Assembly: GCA_964349355.1 (NCBI GenBank)
Contig: CAYGFZ010000033.1
Coordinates: forward strand, 1-23,798
Reading direction: 5' to 3'
DNA: 23,798 nucleotides
From: JAUVXE01 sp964349355
Lineage (GTDB): Bacteria > Actinomycetota > Coriobacteriia > Anaerosomatales > SLCP01
Positions 13,774 to 23,798 of the stretch are shown piece by piece. The notes below the pieces were generated by a model, which was not told the origin of the DNA, did no database searches, and saw nothing but the letters and a program-made list of their open reading frames with translations. The position numbers were made by a program, and so were the translations under genes. The first letter of the stretch is position 1; the number at the start of each line of letters is the position of its first letter.

Positions 13774-14316
13774 ATGCTAGTAGGAGTCGCATACGCAGCT
13801 GAAGAGGGTGGGTCCGCGATCTCGGTCGTCCCCGTACTGGCGGACATTTGGCCGTCGATCATCGCATTCGCCGTCCTGTTCCTGCTGCTCAAGAAGTTCG
13901 CCTTCGGCCCGATCTCGGGCGTGCTGGACAAGCGCGCCGAGACGATCCGCGAGTCGCTTGAGAAGGCGGAACAGACCAAGGTCGAGGCCGAGCGCCTGCT
14001 CGACGAGTACAAAGTACAGATGGCCGAGGCACGCGCCGAGGCATCGAAGGTCATCGACCAGGGACGCAAGGTCGCCGAGTCGATGAAGGCCGAGATCGTC
14101 GCGAAAGCCCACGAAGAGGCCGAGCAGGTCATCGTCAAGGCTCGCGAGGCGATCGACGCCGAGAAGAAGGCTGCCATCGCCGAGCTCCAGGGTTCGGTCG
14201 CCGACCTGTCGGTCGCAGTGGCCGGCAAGCTGATCGGCGAAAAGCTCTCTGCAGACGAGCACGCATCGCTCATCGAGCGCTACGTAGCAGAGGTGGGGAG
14301 CCTCAATGACAACTAG
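13774..14316 (+). CDS. atpF: F-type ATP synthase subunit b
   Basis: Peripheral stalk (stator) subunit. The 180-aa protein has one membrane helix near residues 23-41 (WPSIIAFAVLFLLLKKFAF) and a long charged coiled coil (about 50-165) with the usual AEA/EAE pattern. A short N-terminal stretch (MLVGVAYAAEEGG) precedes the helix and ends in AYAAEE, which resembles a cleavage site, as in b subunits of several Gram-positives. ATG 13774 follows GGAGG with 10 nt spacing. The last 11 nt overlap the start of atpH. A single b gene suggests a b2 homodimer. Confidence 0.95.
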   Translation: MLVGVAYAAEEGGSAISVVPVLADIWPSIIAFAVLFLLLKKFAFGPISGVLDKRAETIRESLEKAEQTKVEAERLLDEYKVQMAEARAEASKVIDQGRKVAESMKAEIVAKAHEEAEQVIVKAREAIDAEKKAAIAELQGSVADLSVAVAGKLIGEKLSADEHASLIERYVAEVGSLNDN

Positions 14317-14863
14317 CGGGATCGCAAGGACCTACGCACGGGTCCTCTTCGACCTCGCCTCCGCAGCCGATGCGGTCGACGCTGCCGACGAGGGCCTGCG
14401 CGGTGTCGCCAAGGCCGTTCGCGGCCACGTCGACCTGCGAACCGCGCTGATCGACACCGGTGTACCGGCCGATCGCAAGCGGGCGGTGTTGCGCGAGATC
14501 TTCGGCGAGAGCGTCTCCCCGGAGGTCCTCGCAGTAGTCACGCTCGCGGTGGAGCGCGGTCGGGCTGACGTGCTCACCGAGGTCGCCCGAGTCTTCGGCG
14601 AGATCGCGGAGGCCGAGCGGGGCATCGTCGTGGCCGAGGTCACGACCGCGGTCGCTCTCGACGAGCGGCTGCGTGCTTCTATCACAGACAAGCTCGCTGC
14701 TGCGCTCGACCGCCCCGTCACGCTTCGTGAACGGGTGGACGCGTCGATCGTCGGTGGCGTCATCATCAAGGTCGGCGGCCGCGTGCTCGACGGGAGCATC
14801 TCCTCTCAGCTCGACGCCGTTCGCATGAACCTTTCGAATGCATCGCAGGGAGGTGAGGCGTAA
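14306..14863 (+). CDS. atpH: F-type ATP synthase subunit delta
   Basis: Joins the peripheral stalk to the top of the alpha/beta head (OSCP-type). The 185-aa protein has the family start IARTYARVLFDLA and an N-terminal helical domain, then the C-terminal conserved SIVGGVIIKVGGRVLDGSIS block. ATG 14306 lies inside atpF, so translation is coupled. It abuts atpA exactly: TAA 14861-14863, GTG 14864. The strong GGGAGGTGA (14849-14857) for atpA lies in its last codons. Confidence 0.95.
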   Translation: MTTSGIARTYARVLFDLASAADAVDAADEGLRGVAKAVRGHVDLRTALIDTGVPADRKRAVLREIFGESVSPEVLAVVTLAVERGRADVLTEVARVFGEIAEAERGIVVAEVTTAVALDERLRASITDKLAAALDRPVTLRERVDASIVGGVIIKVGGRVLDGSISSQLDAVRMNLSNASQGGEA

Positions 14864-16426
<1,563 letters not shown>

Positions 16427-16435
16427 GGGCGGACA

Positions 16436-17317
16436 ATGGCGAACCTGCGCGACATCAAGAAGAGGATCGTGAGCGTCGAATCGACGCGCCAGATCACGCG
16501 CACCATGGAGATGGTCGCTACCGCCAAGATCAAGAAGGCACAGACCAAAATCGAGGCCGCGAGGCCTTATGCGCTTTCCATGATGGAGGTCCTCGGTAAC
16601 GTCGCCCGGTACGCAAAGGGCGCCGAGCATCCCTTGCTCGAAGAGCACGAGCACCGGAAGCGCATCGTGGTCATCGCGGTCACGTCCGATCGCGGGCTTG
16701 CCGGTGCGTTCAACAGCAACATCTTGCGCTTGACCGAGAACATCATCTCCGAGGAGAGCGGCAACGGTGTGACGGTTGACGTCATCGCGGTCGGCAAGAA
16801 GGCTGCAGGCTACCTTCGCTATCGTGGCATCGATTCCATCGCCGCCTATCGCGACCTCTCCGACAAGCCGACGTTCACCGACGCGAAGTCGATCGCGGCA
16901 CACGTGATCGAACCTTTCGCCGAGGAGAAGGTCGATGCGGTCTACGTCGCATTCAATCGCTTCAAGAGCGTCGCCGAGCAGAAGTCTGAGGTGCACCAAC
17001 TCCTGCCGATCGAGCGCCGGGTGGTCGAAGAGGCTGCCGAGGCCAGCGATGTATCGGCCGAGTACACCTTCGAGCCGGACGCAGAGTCGGTGCTCGTGCG
17101 ACTGCTCCCGACCTACGTCGAGACGCTGATCTACCGGGCGCTTATGGAGTCTGCCGCATCCGAGCACGGCGCCCGCCGGACCGCTATGAAGTCGGCCACC
17201 GATAACGCCTCGGAGATGATCACGACGCTCACGCGCAGTTACAACCGCGCCCGTCAGGCGTCGATCACGAACGAGATCGCAGAGATCGTCGGCGGCGCAG
17301 CCGCACTGGAGGATTAG
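16436..17317 (+). CDS. atpG: F-type ATP synthase subunit gamma
   Basis: Central rotor shaft inside the F1 head. The 293-aa protein has the family N-terminal coiled-coil strand (RDIKKRIVSVESTRQITRTM, then EMVATAKIKKAQ), TSDRGLAGAFN near residues 83-93 and the C-terminal helix ending SYNRARQASITNEIAEIVGG. ATG 16436 is 9 nt after the atpA stop with a modest GGGCGGA. It ends one base before the atpD start (TAG 17315-17317, ATG 17318). Confidence 0.97.
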   Translation: MANLRDIKKRIVSVESTRQITRTMEMVATAKIKKAQTKIEAARPYALSMMEVLGNVARYAKGAEHPLLEEHEHRKRIVVIAVTSDRGLAGAFNSNILRLTENIISEESGNGVTVDVIAVGKKAAGYLRYRGIDSIAAYRDLSDKPTFTDAKSIAAHVIEPFAEEKVDAVYVAFNRFKSVAEQKSEVHQLLPIERRVVEEAAEASDVSAEYTFEPDAESVLVRLLPTYVETLIYRALMESAASEHGARRTAMKSATDNASEMITTLTRSYNRARQASITNEIAEIVGGAAALED

Positions 17318-18754
<1,437 letters not shown>

Positions 18755-18765
18755 AGGAGCTGGAC

Positions 18766-19200
18766 TTGAGTACACAGCGCACTCTCCTGTGTGAGATCGT
18801 CACGCCGGAACGCATCGTCTACACCAACGAGGTGCGTATGGTCGTGGCGCCCACGATCGATGGCGAGATCGGCATCCTGCCGCTTCACGCCCCGCTCGTG
18901 AGCCCGCTCGATCCGGGCGAGATCCGAGTCATATACGACGATGACCAGGTCGAATGGTTCGCTATCTCGGGCGGCTACATCCAGGTGCACGAGGACAAGG
19001 TCATCATCCTCGCGGACCAGGCTGCGGCTTCCTCACAGATTGACGTGGCGCGCGCGCGACAGGCTCTCGAACATGCGCGCACCCGCATGGCCGAGCTGTC
19101 CGCTGACGATGAGACCGAGGTCAACGCATGTATGGCTGACCTCAACTGGTGCGAGGCGCAGGTTGCCGTCGCGTCGAAGAAGGAAGACTCCTCTCGCTAG
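18766..19200 (+). CDS. atpC: F-type ATP synthase subunit epsilon
   Basis: Lower part of the central stalk that can lock the enzyme against ATP hydrolysis. The 144-aa protein has the N-terminal beta sandwich (LLCEIVTPERIVY, then GEIGILPLHAPLVSPL, then FAISGGYIQV) and a C-terminal two-helix arm (about 92-140). The start is TTG 18766, supported by AAGGAG (18754-18759) 6 nt upstream; no ATG or GTG is closer to a ribosome site. It is the last gene of the operon, followed by a strong terminator. Confidence 0.95.
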   Translation: MSTQRTLLCEIVTPERIVYTNEVRMVVAPTIDGEIGILPLHAPLVSPLDPGEIRVIYDDDQVEWFAISGGYIQVHEDKVIILADQAAASSQIDVARARQALEHARTRMAELSADDETEVNACMADLNWCEAQVAVASKKEDSSR

Positions 19201-19220
19201 AGGGGCCGTGTTGAGCGTTT

Positions 19221-19254
19221 CGAGGCGGCGGGCGGATCATCGCCCGCCGCCTCG
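19221..19254 (+). terminator. Strong hairpin terminator of the ATP synthase operon
   Basis: CGAGGCGGCGGGCG (19221-19234) pairs perfectly over 14 bp with CGCCCGCCGCCTCG (19241-19254) around GATCAT, 20 nt after the atpC stop. The following bases are only moderately T-rich (GTGCTTTGTGACTTTCC), but this is by far the strongest hairpin in the window. Confidence 0.85.
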
Positions 19255-19312
19255 GTGCTTTGTGACTTTCCGGTGACGACCCGCCCGGGGGACTTGCTGG
19301 AAGCCGGAAGCG

Positions 19313-19367
19313 TACACTACGGTATGTGGATTGTGTCCGAGGGGCGTGTTCATCTCTCGTCCGCCCC
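19313..19367 (+). promoter_or_regulatory. Predicted -10 and leader hairpin of murA
   Basis: TACACT (19313-19318) is the best -10 in the 150 nt between the atp terminator and murA; a GACTTG at 19291-19296 is a poor -35. Downstream, GGGGCG (19341-19346) can pair with CGCCCC (19362-19367) across a 15-nt loop. Otherwise I see nothing in 19255-19406. Confidence 0.35.
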
Positions 19368-19406
19368 AGGCGGTCGTGGCGCCCGTAAGAGGGGACGGTT
19401 CGACTG

Positions 19407-20672
19407 GTGGGTTCCATCGTGGTAAGAGGCGGCCGCAACCTCGCGGGCGAGGTGCGCGTCGCCGGTGCCAAGAACTCCGCACTCAAGCTCATCGCTGCGG
19501 CACTGCTCGCGCCCGGTCGTTCACGTATCACCAATGTCCCGAACATCAGCGATGTCGCTACGATGGCAGACGTGGTCGCAGGGCTCGGTGCGGTCGTGGA
19601 GCGCGAGGACCATACGCTCGTCATCGACGCGACCGAACTCACGTCCTACGAGGCTCCTTATGAGGTCGTCTCCCGGATGCGCGCGTCCGTCGCCGTCCTC
19701 GGACCGCTCGTTGCCCGTCTCGGGCGCGCCCGTGTGGCGATGCCGGGCGGCTGTAACATCGGGTCTCGCAAGGTCGACATGCATATCAGCGGCTTGCAGG
19801 CGCTCGGTGTCAAGTTCGAGTTCGAGCATGGCTACATCGATGCTACTGCGCCCGATGGCCTGCACGGGGCTACTGTGATGCTCGAGTTCCCGAGCGTCGG
19901 TGCTACCGAGAACCTCCTGATGGCTGCAGTACTCGCCGAAGGACGCACCACTATCGAGAACGCCGCGCGGGAGCCAGAGATCGCCGACCTGGCTGCATTC
20001 CTTCAGGCCCTTGGTGCGACGATCGAGGGTGCAGGAAGCGCCACGATCGTGATCGACGGCGTCCAACGACTTGCTCCCGCAACGCACACTGTCGTCGGAG
20101 ACCGGATCGAGGCGGGAACCTTCCTCGTTGCCGGAGCGCTCGCGGGGGGACCGGTCACCGTGCGTGGCGTCGATCCTGGCCACATGGAGATGGTACTTCT
20201 TAAGCTCGAGCAGGCAGGGTGTCTCGTCGAGACAGAACCCGACGCCATCACGGTGAAGCGCGACGGCCCCATCCGTCCCGCCGACATCCAGACGCTGCCC
20301 TACCCGGGCTTTCCCACCGACATGCAGCCACAACTGATGGCCGTCATGGCGCTTGCCGAGGGGGACTCGGTGATCACCGAGAACGTCTTCGAGAACCGTT
20401 TCATGTTCGCCGACGAACTTGTCCGCATGGGCGCAGTCATTCGTATCGAAGGCCATCACGCGCTCATCAAGGGCGTTTCCTCGCTCTCGGGCGCTCCGGT
20501 CCGATGCCCTGATCTCAGAGCGGGTGCTGCACTCGTGATCGCCGGGCTCGTGGCCGAAGGAGAGACGGCCATCATCGATACTTATCACATCGAGCGCGGC
20601 TACGAGGGATTCGCCGAAAAACTCGCTGCGCTCGGTGCCGACATCGAGGTCCGCGAGAGCGGCGAGGAGTAG
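19407..20672 (+). CDS. murA: UDP-N-acetylglucosamine 1-carboxyvinyltransferase
   Basis: First committed step of peptidoglycan synthesis: moves enolpyruvate from PEP to UDP-GlcNAc. The 421-aa protein has catalytic Lys22 (AGAKNSALK), the loop cysteine Cys116 in MPGGCNIGSRKVDMH, which is the residue that fosfomycin attacks, so this enzyme should be of the sensitive type, and the FPTDMQPQ segment with the catalytic Asp. The loop reads Arg-Lys-Val-Asp where E. coli has Arg-Pro-Val-Asp. GTG 19407 follows GGGGA by 11 nt; GTG 19419 is an alternative. It sits 8 nt before fabZ. Confidence 0.97.
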   Translation: MGSIVVRGGRNLAGEVRVAGAKNSALKLIAAALLAPGRSRITNVPNISDVATMADVVAGLGAVVEREDHTLVIDATELTSYEAPYEVVSRMRASVAVLGPLVARLGRARVAMPGGCNIGSRKVDMHISGLQALGVKFEFEHGYIDATAPDGLHGATVMLEFPSVGATENLLMAAVLAEGRTTIENAAREPEIADLAAFLQALGATIEGAGSATIVIDGVQRLAPATHTVVGDRIEAGTFLVAGALAGGPVTVRGVDPGHMEMVLLKLEQAGCLVETEPDAITVKRDGPIRPADIQTLPYPGFPTDMQPQLMAVMALAEGDSVITENVFENRFMFADELVRMGAVIRIEGHHALIKGVSSLSGAPVRCPDLRAGAALVIAGLVAEGETAIIDTYHIERGYEGFAEKLAALGADIEVRESGEE

Positions 20673-20680
20673 GAGGCCAG

Positions 20681-21103
20681 ATGCTGGACATCGACGCGAT
20701 CAAGAAGATCATTCCGCACCGTTACCCGTTCTTGCTTGTCGATCGAGTCGAGGAGTTGGTGGAGGGGGAGAGTGCGGTCGGCGTCAAGAACGTCACTGCT
20801 AACGAGCCGTTCTTCCCCGGTCACTTTCCGGACTATCCGGTCATGCCCGGAGTCTTGATTGTTGAGGCGCTTGCCCAGGTAGGAGCGGTCGCGCTTCTCT
20901 CGGTGGAGGATAATCGGGGCAAGCTCGCTCTCTTTGCCGGTATGGACAAGGTGCGATTCAAGCGGCAGGTCCGCCCCGGCGACACACTGCGGCTTGAGGT
21001 GCGTCTCACAAGGATGCGCGGACCGATCGGGTTCGGCGAAGCGACGGCGACCGTCGAGGGTCAGGTCGCGTGCACCGGTGAGCTGATGTTCGCGATACAA
21101 TAG
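20681..21103 (+). CDS. fabZ: 3-hydroxyacyl-ACP dehydratase FabZ
   Basis: Removes water from 3-hydroxyacyl-ACP in fatty acid elongation. The 140-aa hot-dog protein has catalytic His48 in FFPGHFPDYPVMPG and Glu62 in IVEALAQ, with the substrate-recognition IPHRYPFLLVDR near the N-terminus. ATG 20681 is just after AGGAGG (20671-20676). Linkage to murA couples membrane lipid and wall precursor supply. No other fab gene is in the window, as is common for fabZ placed apart from the main cluster. Confidence 0.97.
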   Translation: MLDIDAIKKIIPHRYPFLLVDRVEELVEGESAVGVKNVTANEPFFPGHFPDYPVMPGVLIVEALAQVGAVALLSVEDNRGKLALFAGMDKVRFKRQVRPGDTLRLEVRLTRMRGPIGFGEATATVEGQVACTGELMFAIQ

Positions 21104-21169
21104 GATGGTTGTGACCAGCGCGTGCGGGCCGTACCGTCTGGCCTGTGCTCTGACCTGAAAGGCTCGGGA

Positions 21170-22465
21170 ATGGGACTTCTGCAGCGCATAGAGGATGGCT
21201 CCGCAGTGCTAGGTGTCGTCGGTCTTGGTTATGTGGGACTGCCACTGGCGATAGAGATTGCCACAGCGGGACACCGTGTCTTCGGCATCGAGGTATCCGA
21301 GGAGAAGGTGGCCCTCATCAACGCGGGTACATCCTATATCCCGGACGTACCTACCGAGCAACTCGCCGAACTCGTGGAGACCGGTCTTCTCTCGGCTACC
21401 ATGGACTTCTCGGCCGTATCACAGTGCGATGCGATCGTGATCTGTGTCCCCACTCCGCTCAACGAGATGAAGGAGCCCGACACCTCCTACATGGAGTCGG
21501 CAGCTCGGGGCATCGCACCACACCTGCGTGCCGACATGCTCGTCACCCTCGAATCCACGACCTACCCCGGCACCACCGAAGAGGTCATCCAGCCGATTCT
21601 CGAAGAGTCAGGCCTTACGGTCGGAGACACACTCTATCTAGCGTTCTCGCCCGAGCGCGTCGATCCCGGTAACCCCGTCTACCAGACGAAGAACACACCC
21701 AAAGTCGTGGGGGGCCGCACCCCGGCATGCACCGAGCACGCCGTCGCCCTCTACGGCCGCTTCATCGACACGATCGTGCCGGTCTCCACCACGGGCGCCG
21801 CCGAGATGACGAAACTTCTCGAGAACATCTTCCGCAGTGTCAATATCGCCCTCATGAACGAGCTCCTCCGCCTCTCCGAGCGCATGGATATCAATCTGTG
21901 GGAAGTCATCGACGCGGCCAAGACCAAGCCGTTCGGTTTCATGCCGTTCTACCCCGGCCCCGGGCTCGGCGGTCACTGTATCCCGATCGACCCGTTCTAC
22001 CTCTCGTGGAAAGCGCGCCAGTACGACTTCCATACCGAGTTCATCGAGCTCTCGGGCAAGATCAACGAGGACATGCCTTACTACGTTGTGCGCAGGCTCA
22101 TGGACGCCCTCAACAGTCAGCGCAAACCGCTTGCGGGTTCGCGGGTGATGGTACTGGGTGTTGCGTACAAGGCTGACATCGACGACATGCGCGAGTCTCC
22201 GGCGATCAAGGTCGCCGAACTGCTTTTCGAGAAGGAGGCCGACGTCGTTTACCACGACCCGCACGTACCGGTCTTTCGTGCCAACGGTCACGATGTGCCG
22301 CGTGTCTGTCTCACCGCCGAGGAGGTCTCGGCGGCCGACGCGGTGGTTCTCGTGACCGGTCATGAGGGCGTTGACTATCAGCTCGTCGTCGACAATGCGC
22401 AACTCATGCTGGACACCCGCAACACACTGGCTCGATTCGAGAGCGATAACATCACACGCCTATAA
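21170..22465 (+). CDS. wbpA: Nucleotide-sugar dehydrogenase, UDP-GlcNAc 6-dehydrogenase (WbpA-like)
   Basis: NAD-dependent four-electron oxidation of a UDP-hexose C6 to a carboxylate. ATG 21170 follows GAAAGG (21157-21162) by 7 nt and gives 431 aa, with the Rossmann loop GVVGLGYVGLP at 15-25; an upstream GTG would add 16 unrelated residues. The catalytic Cys is in PGPGLGGHCIPIDPFYLSWKA. That form, with FGFMPFYPGPG before it and IPIDPFYL after it, is typical of the UDP-GlcNAc/UDP-ManNAc group (WbpA, WbpO) rather than UDP-glucose dehydrogenase. The exact substrate is inferred. The product would be an amino-uronic acid for a surface polymer, fitting the WecA-type transferase and LCP ligase. Confidence 0.87.
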   Translation: MGLLQRIEDGSAVLGVVGLGYVGLPLAIEIATAGHRVFGIEVSEEKVALINAGTSYIPDVPTEQLAELVETGLLSATMDFSAVSQCDAIVICVPTPLNEMKEPDTSYMESAARGIAPHLRADMLVTLESTTYPGTTEEVIQPILEESGLTVGDTLYLAFSPERVDPGNPVYQTKNTPKVVGGRTPACTEHAVALYGRFIDTIVPVSTTGAAEMTKLLENIFRSVNIALMNELLRLSERMDINLWEVIDAAKTKPFGFMPFYPGPGLGGHCIPIDPFYLSWKARQYDFHTEFIELSGKINEDMPYYVVRRLMDALNSQRKPLAGSRVMVLGVAYKADIDDMRESPAIKVAELLFEKEADVVYHDPHVPVFRANGHDVPRVCLTAEEVSAADAVVLVTGHEGVDYQLVVDNAQLMLDTRNTLARFESDNITRL

Positions 22466-22485
22466 GATCTGTAACCCGCCCGTCA

Positions 22486-22514
22486 TCGACCCGCAGTAGT
22501 GATGGCCGTATAGT
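22486..22514 (+). promoter_or_regulatory. Predicted promoter of the LCP gene
   Basis: TCGACC (22486-22491) and TATAGT (22509-22514) are 17 nt apart. The -35 is identical to that before rpmE. It lies 20 nt after the dehydrogenase stop. Confidence 0.5.
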
Positions 22515-22516
22515 TG

Positions 22517-22572
22517 CTCATCGGAAGTGTCAACAAATACGCCACTGGCAATCTGCAAGAATACTCATCGGA
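22517..22572 (+). repeat. Direct repeat in the LCP gene leader
   Basis: CTCATCGGA occurs at 22517-22525 and 22564-22572, each followed by GTG after zero or one base. The second copy contains the Shine-Dalgarno of the LCP gene. Copies start 47 nt apart. Confidence 0.5.
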
Positions 22573-22582
22573 GTGAACCGGT

Positions 22583-23798
22583 TTGGGACGACATTCAACA
22601 CGCGCCAATAGATCATCCCGTCGTGACATGCCCAATAGACAGGGTGCGCGCCGGGTCCTGGGGGCTGTTGAGAGTGCCCCGCGCATGCGCGTGCAGCGAC
22701 AGATGCGCAAGCGCGCACTGAAGAGAAGTCTCATCGTCTCAGCATCCGTTCTGGGAGTGCTTCTGCTCGCGGGAGTGGCCGCCGCGGCCGTCTTCGTGCG
22801 CGGCCTTGAGCTGGAGATGAGGGCCGAAGCCTCAGCCGATACGAGCGTCACTCAGGCACTCACGGAGAAGGAGCCGGAGGAGCCGTTCAACATCCTGCTT
22901 CTTGGGAGCGACGCTCGTCCTGACGAGGAGGCGGCTCGTGCGGACACGATAATCGTGGCGCGGGTCGATCCGAGCGAACCCCGGGTTTGGATGATCTCCG
23001 TTCCTCGCGACACACGCGTGGAGATTCCCGGATATGGCGTCAGTAAGGTGAACGCGGCGACCTACCACGGTGGTGCCGCGCTCATGATCGACACGCTCGA
23101 GGATTTCCTCGACATGCCGATCCACCACTACATGGAGATCGACTTCAAAGGCTTCCAGGACGTCGTGGATTCGATGGGTGGGGTCTATGTGAACGTGCAG
23201 GTCGAGATCGATGACTGGCGCGCCGCAAGCCATACTTCGAACCGGGATGCGAAGCGTATCGAACCGGGATATCAGTTGCTCGATGGGGAGCGTGCGCTTG
23301 TGTTCATGCGAAGTCGCGACTTCGCCGATGCCGATTTGACGCGCATCCAGAACCAGCAGGAGTTCTTCAAAGCGCTGGCCGCGCAGTCCATGAAGTTGGG
23401 CAACGCCCTCAAGCTTCCCGGGATGGCTCGCGAGTTCGCTCGTAACGTGACCACGGATATGGGCGTTGGCCAGATAATCTCGCTCGCGCAGACTTTCAGG
23501 GGGATTGACGAGTCAGGTGTACAGACCGCTACCTTGCCCGGAGAGTGGCGCAGCCCCTACGTCATCACCGATACCGAGCAGAAGGAGTACCTCGTCGGGC
23601 GGGTTATGGCCGGAGAGGAGATCGAGGAGATGACCGGCGATGAAGGGTCCGCTCTCACGCCGGCCGAGATAAGCGTCACGGTTCGCAACGGCGGCGGGAT
23701 CGCGGGTTCGGCATCGATGGCCGCGGAGCGGCTTCGGGCTAGAGGCTTCGTCATCGGCGAGGTGGGTAATGCCAACCAGTTCGTCTATGAGGAGACTC
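22583..23798 (+). CDS. LytR-CpsA-Psr (LCP) family glycopolymer transferase, with LytR_C domain (3' partial)
   Basis: Attaches undecaprenyl-linked glycopolymers (teichoic acids, capsule) to peptidoglycan outside the cell. At least 405 codons are visible and the frame runs off the window. The N-terminus is basic (many Arg and Lys to residue 48), then one membrane helix (about 50-72). The LCP domain begins at FNILLLGSDAR (102-112), with VPRDTRVEI (140-148) holding the conserved Arg-Asp pair, KVNAATYHGG, FKGFQDVVDSMGGV and MRSRDFADADLTRIQNQQ. From about 363 a LytR_C-like domain starts (VTVRNGGG, 365-372). The start is TTG 22583 after GGAG (22570-22573); ATG 22628 and 22685 lack good ribosome sites. 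Confidence 0.92.
   Translation, partial: MGRHSTRANRSSRRDMPNRQGARRVLGAVESAPRMRVQRQMRKRALKRSLIVSASVLGVLLLAGVAAAAVFVRGLELEMRAEASADTSVTQALTEKEPEEPFNILLLGSDARPDEEAARADTIIVARVDPSEPRVWMISVPRDTRVEIPGYGVSKVNAATYHGGAALMIDTLEDFLDMPIHHYMEIDFKGFQDVVDSMGGVYVNVQVEIDDWRAASHTSNRDAKRIEPGYQLLDGERALVFMRSRDFADADLTRIQNQQEFFKALAAQSMKLGNALKLPGMAREFARNVTTDMGVGQIISLAQTFRGIDESGVQTATLPGEWRSPYVITDTEQKEYLVGRVMAGEEIEEMTGDEGSALTPAEISVTVRNGGGIAGSASMAAERLRARGFVIGEVGNANQFVYEET

Noticed and set aside
19521..20588. A 355-codon minus-strand frame inside murA, and similar ones in glyA and the dehydrogenase gene
   Set aside because: Same codon-bias shadow effect; no ribosome site or known protein pattern, and the plus-strand proteins are certain.

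Overview
The window is a dense stretch of housekeeping genes, all on the + strand, with visibly high G+C. It has the gene order of a Gram-positive core region: tal, rho, rpmE, (thyX, yqhQ), prfA, prmC, ywlC, rpiB, glyA, upp, comEB, wecA/tagO-type transferase, the full F-type ATP synthase operon, murA, fabZ, a nucleotide-sugar dehydrogenase and a LytR-CpsA-Psr (LCP) protein. As I recall, Bacillus and many Clostridia keep much of this order (rho-rpmE-prfA-prmC-ywlC-rpiB-glyA-upp-atp-murA). High G+C, ThyX, a zinc-type L31 and LCP/TagO-type envelope genes make a high-G+C Gram-positive, most likely an Actinomycetota of the Coriobacteriia lineage, my best inference. No 16S gene or other marker here proves it.

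Layout. 1-2397: transaldolase (5' end cut by the window), transcription terminator Rho and ribosomal protein L31 with a long charged tail. 2398-5224: ThyX, then two small uncharacterised membrane proteins on either side of a DUF1385/YqhQ membrane protein. 5276-7896: release factor RF1, its methyltransferase PrmC and the threonylcarbamoyl-AMP synthase YwlC, a translation set. 8012-10983: ribose-5-phosphate isomerase B, serine hydroxymethyltransferase, uracil phosphoribosyltransferase and dCMP deaminase, a nucleotide and one-carbon set that would supply dUMP and methylene-THF to ThyX. 10980-12080: polyprenyl-phosphate sugar-1-phosphate transferase. 12081-19254: ATP synthase leader, atpI-like gene and atpBEFHAGDC, closed by a strong hairpin terminator. 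19407-23798: murA, fabZ, a UDP-GlcNAc-type 6-dehydrogenase and the start of an LCP ligase, all envelope functions.

I found no mobile element, CRISPR array, tRNA, rRNA or foreign-looking island, and no convincing new multi-gene system. The points most worth checking are regulatory: a leader in front of the ATP synthase operon with a perfect 9-nt anti-Shine-Dalgarno that could hide the ribosome site of an atpI-like gene starting at CTG; an L31 leader hairpin; hairpins placed at the 5' ends of several predicted mRNAs; and the translationally coupled thyX / membrane protein / yqhQ / membrane protein cluster. Leader structures were paired by eye and no folding energies were computed.
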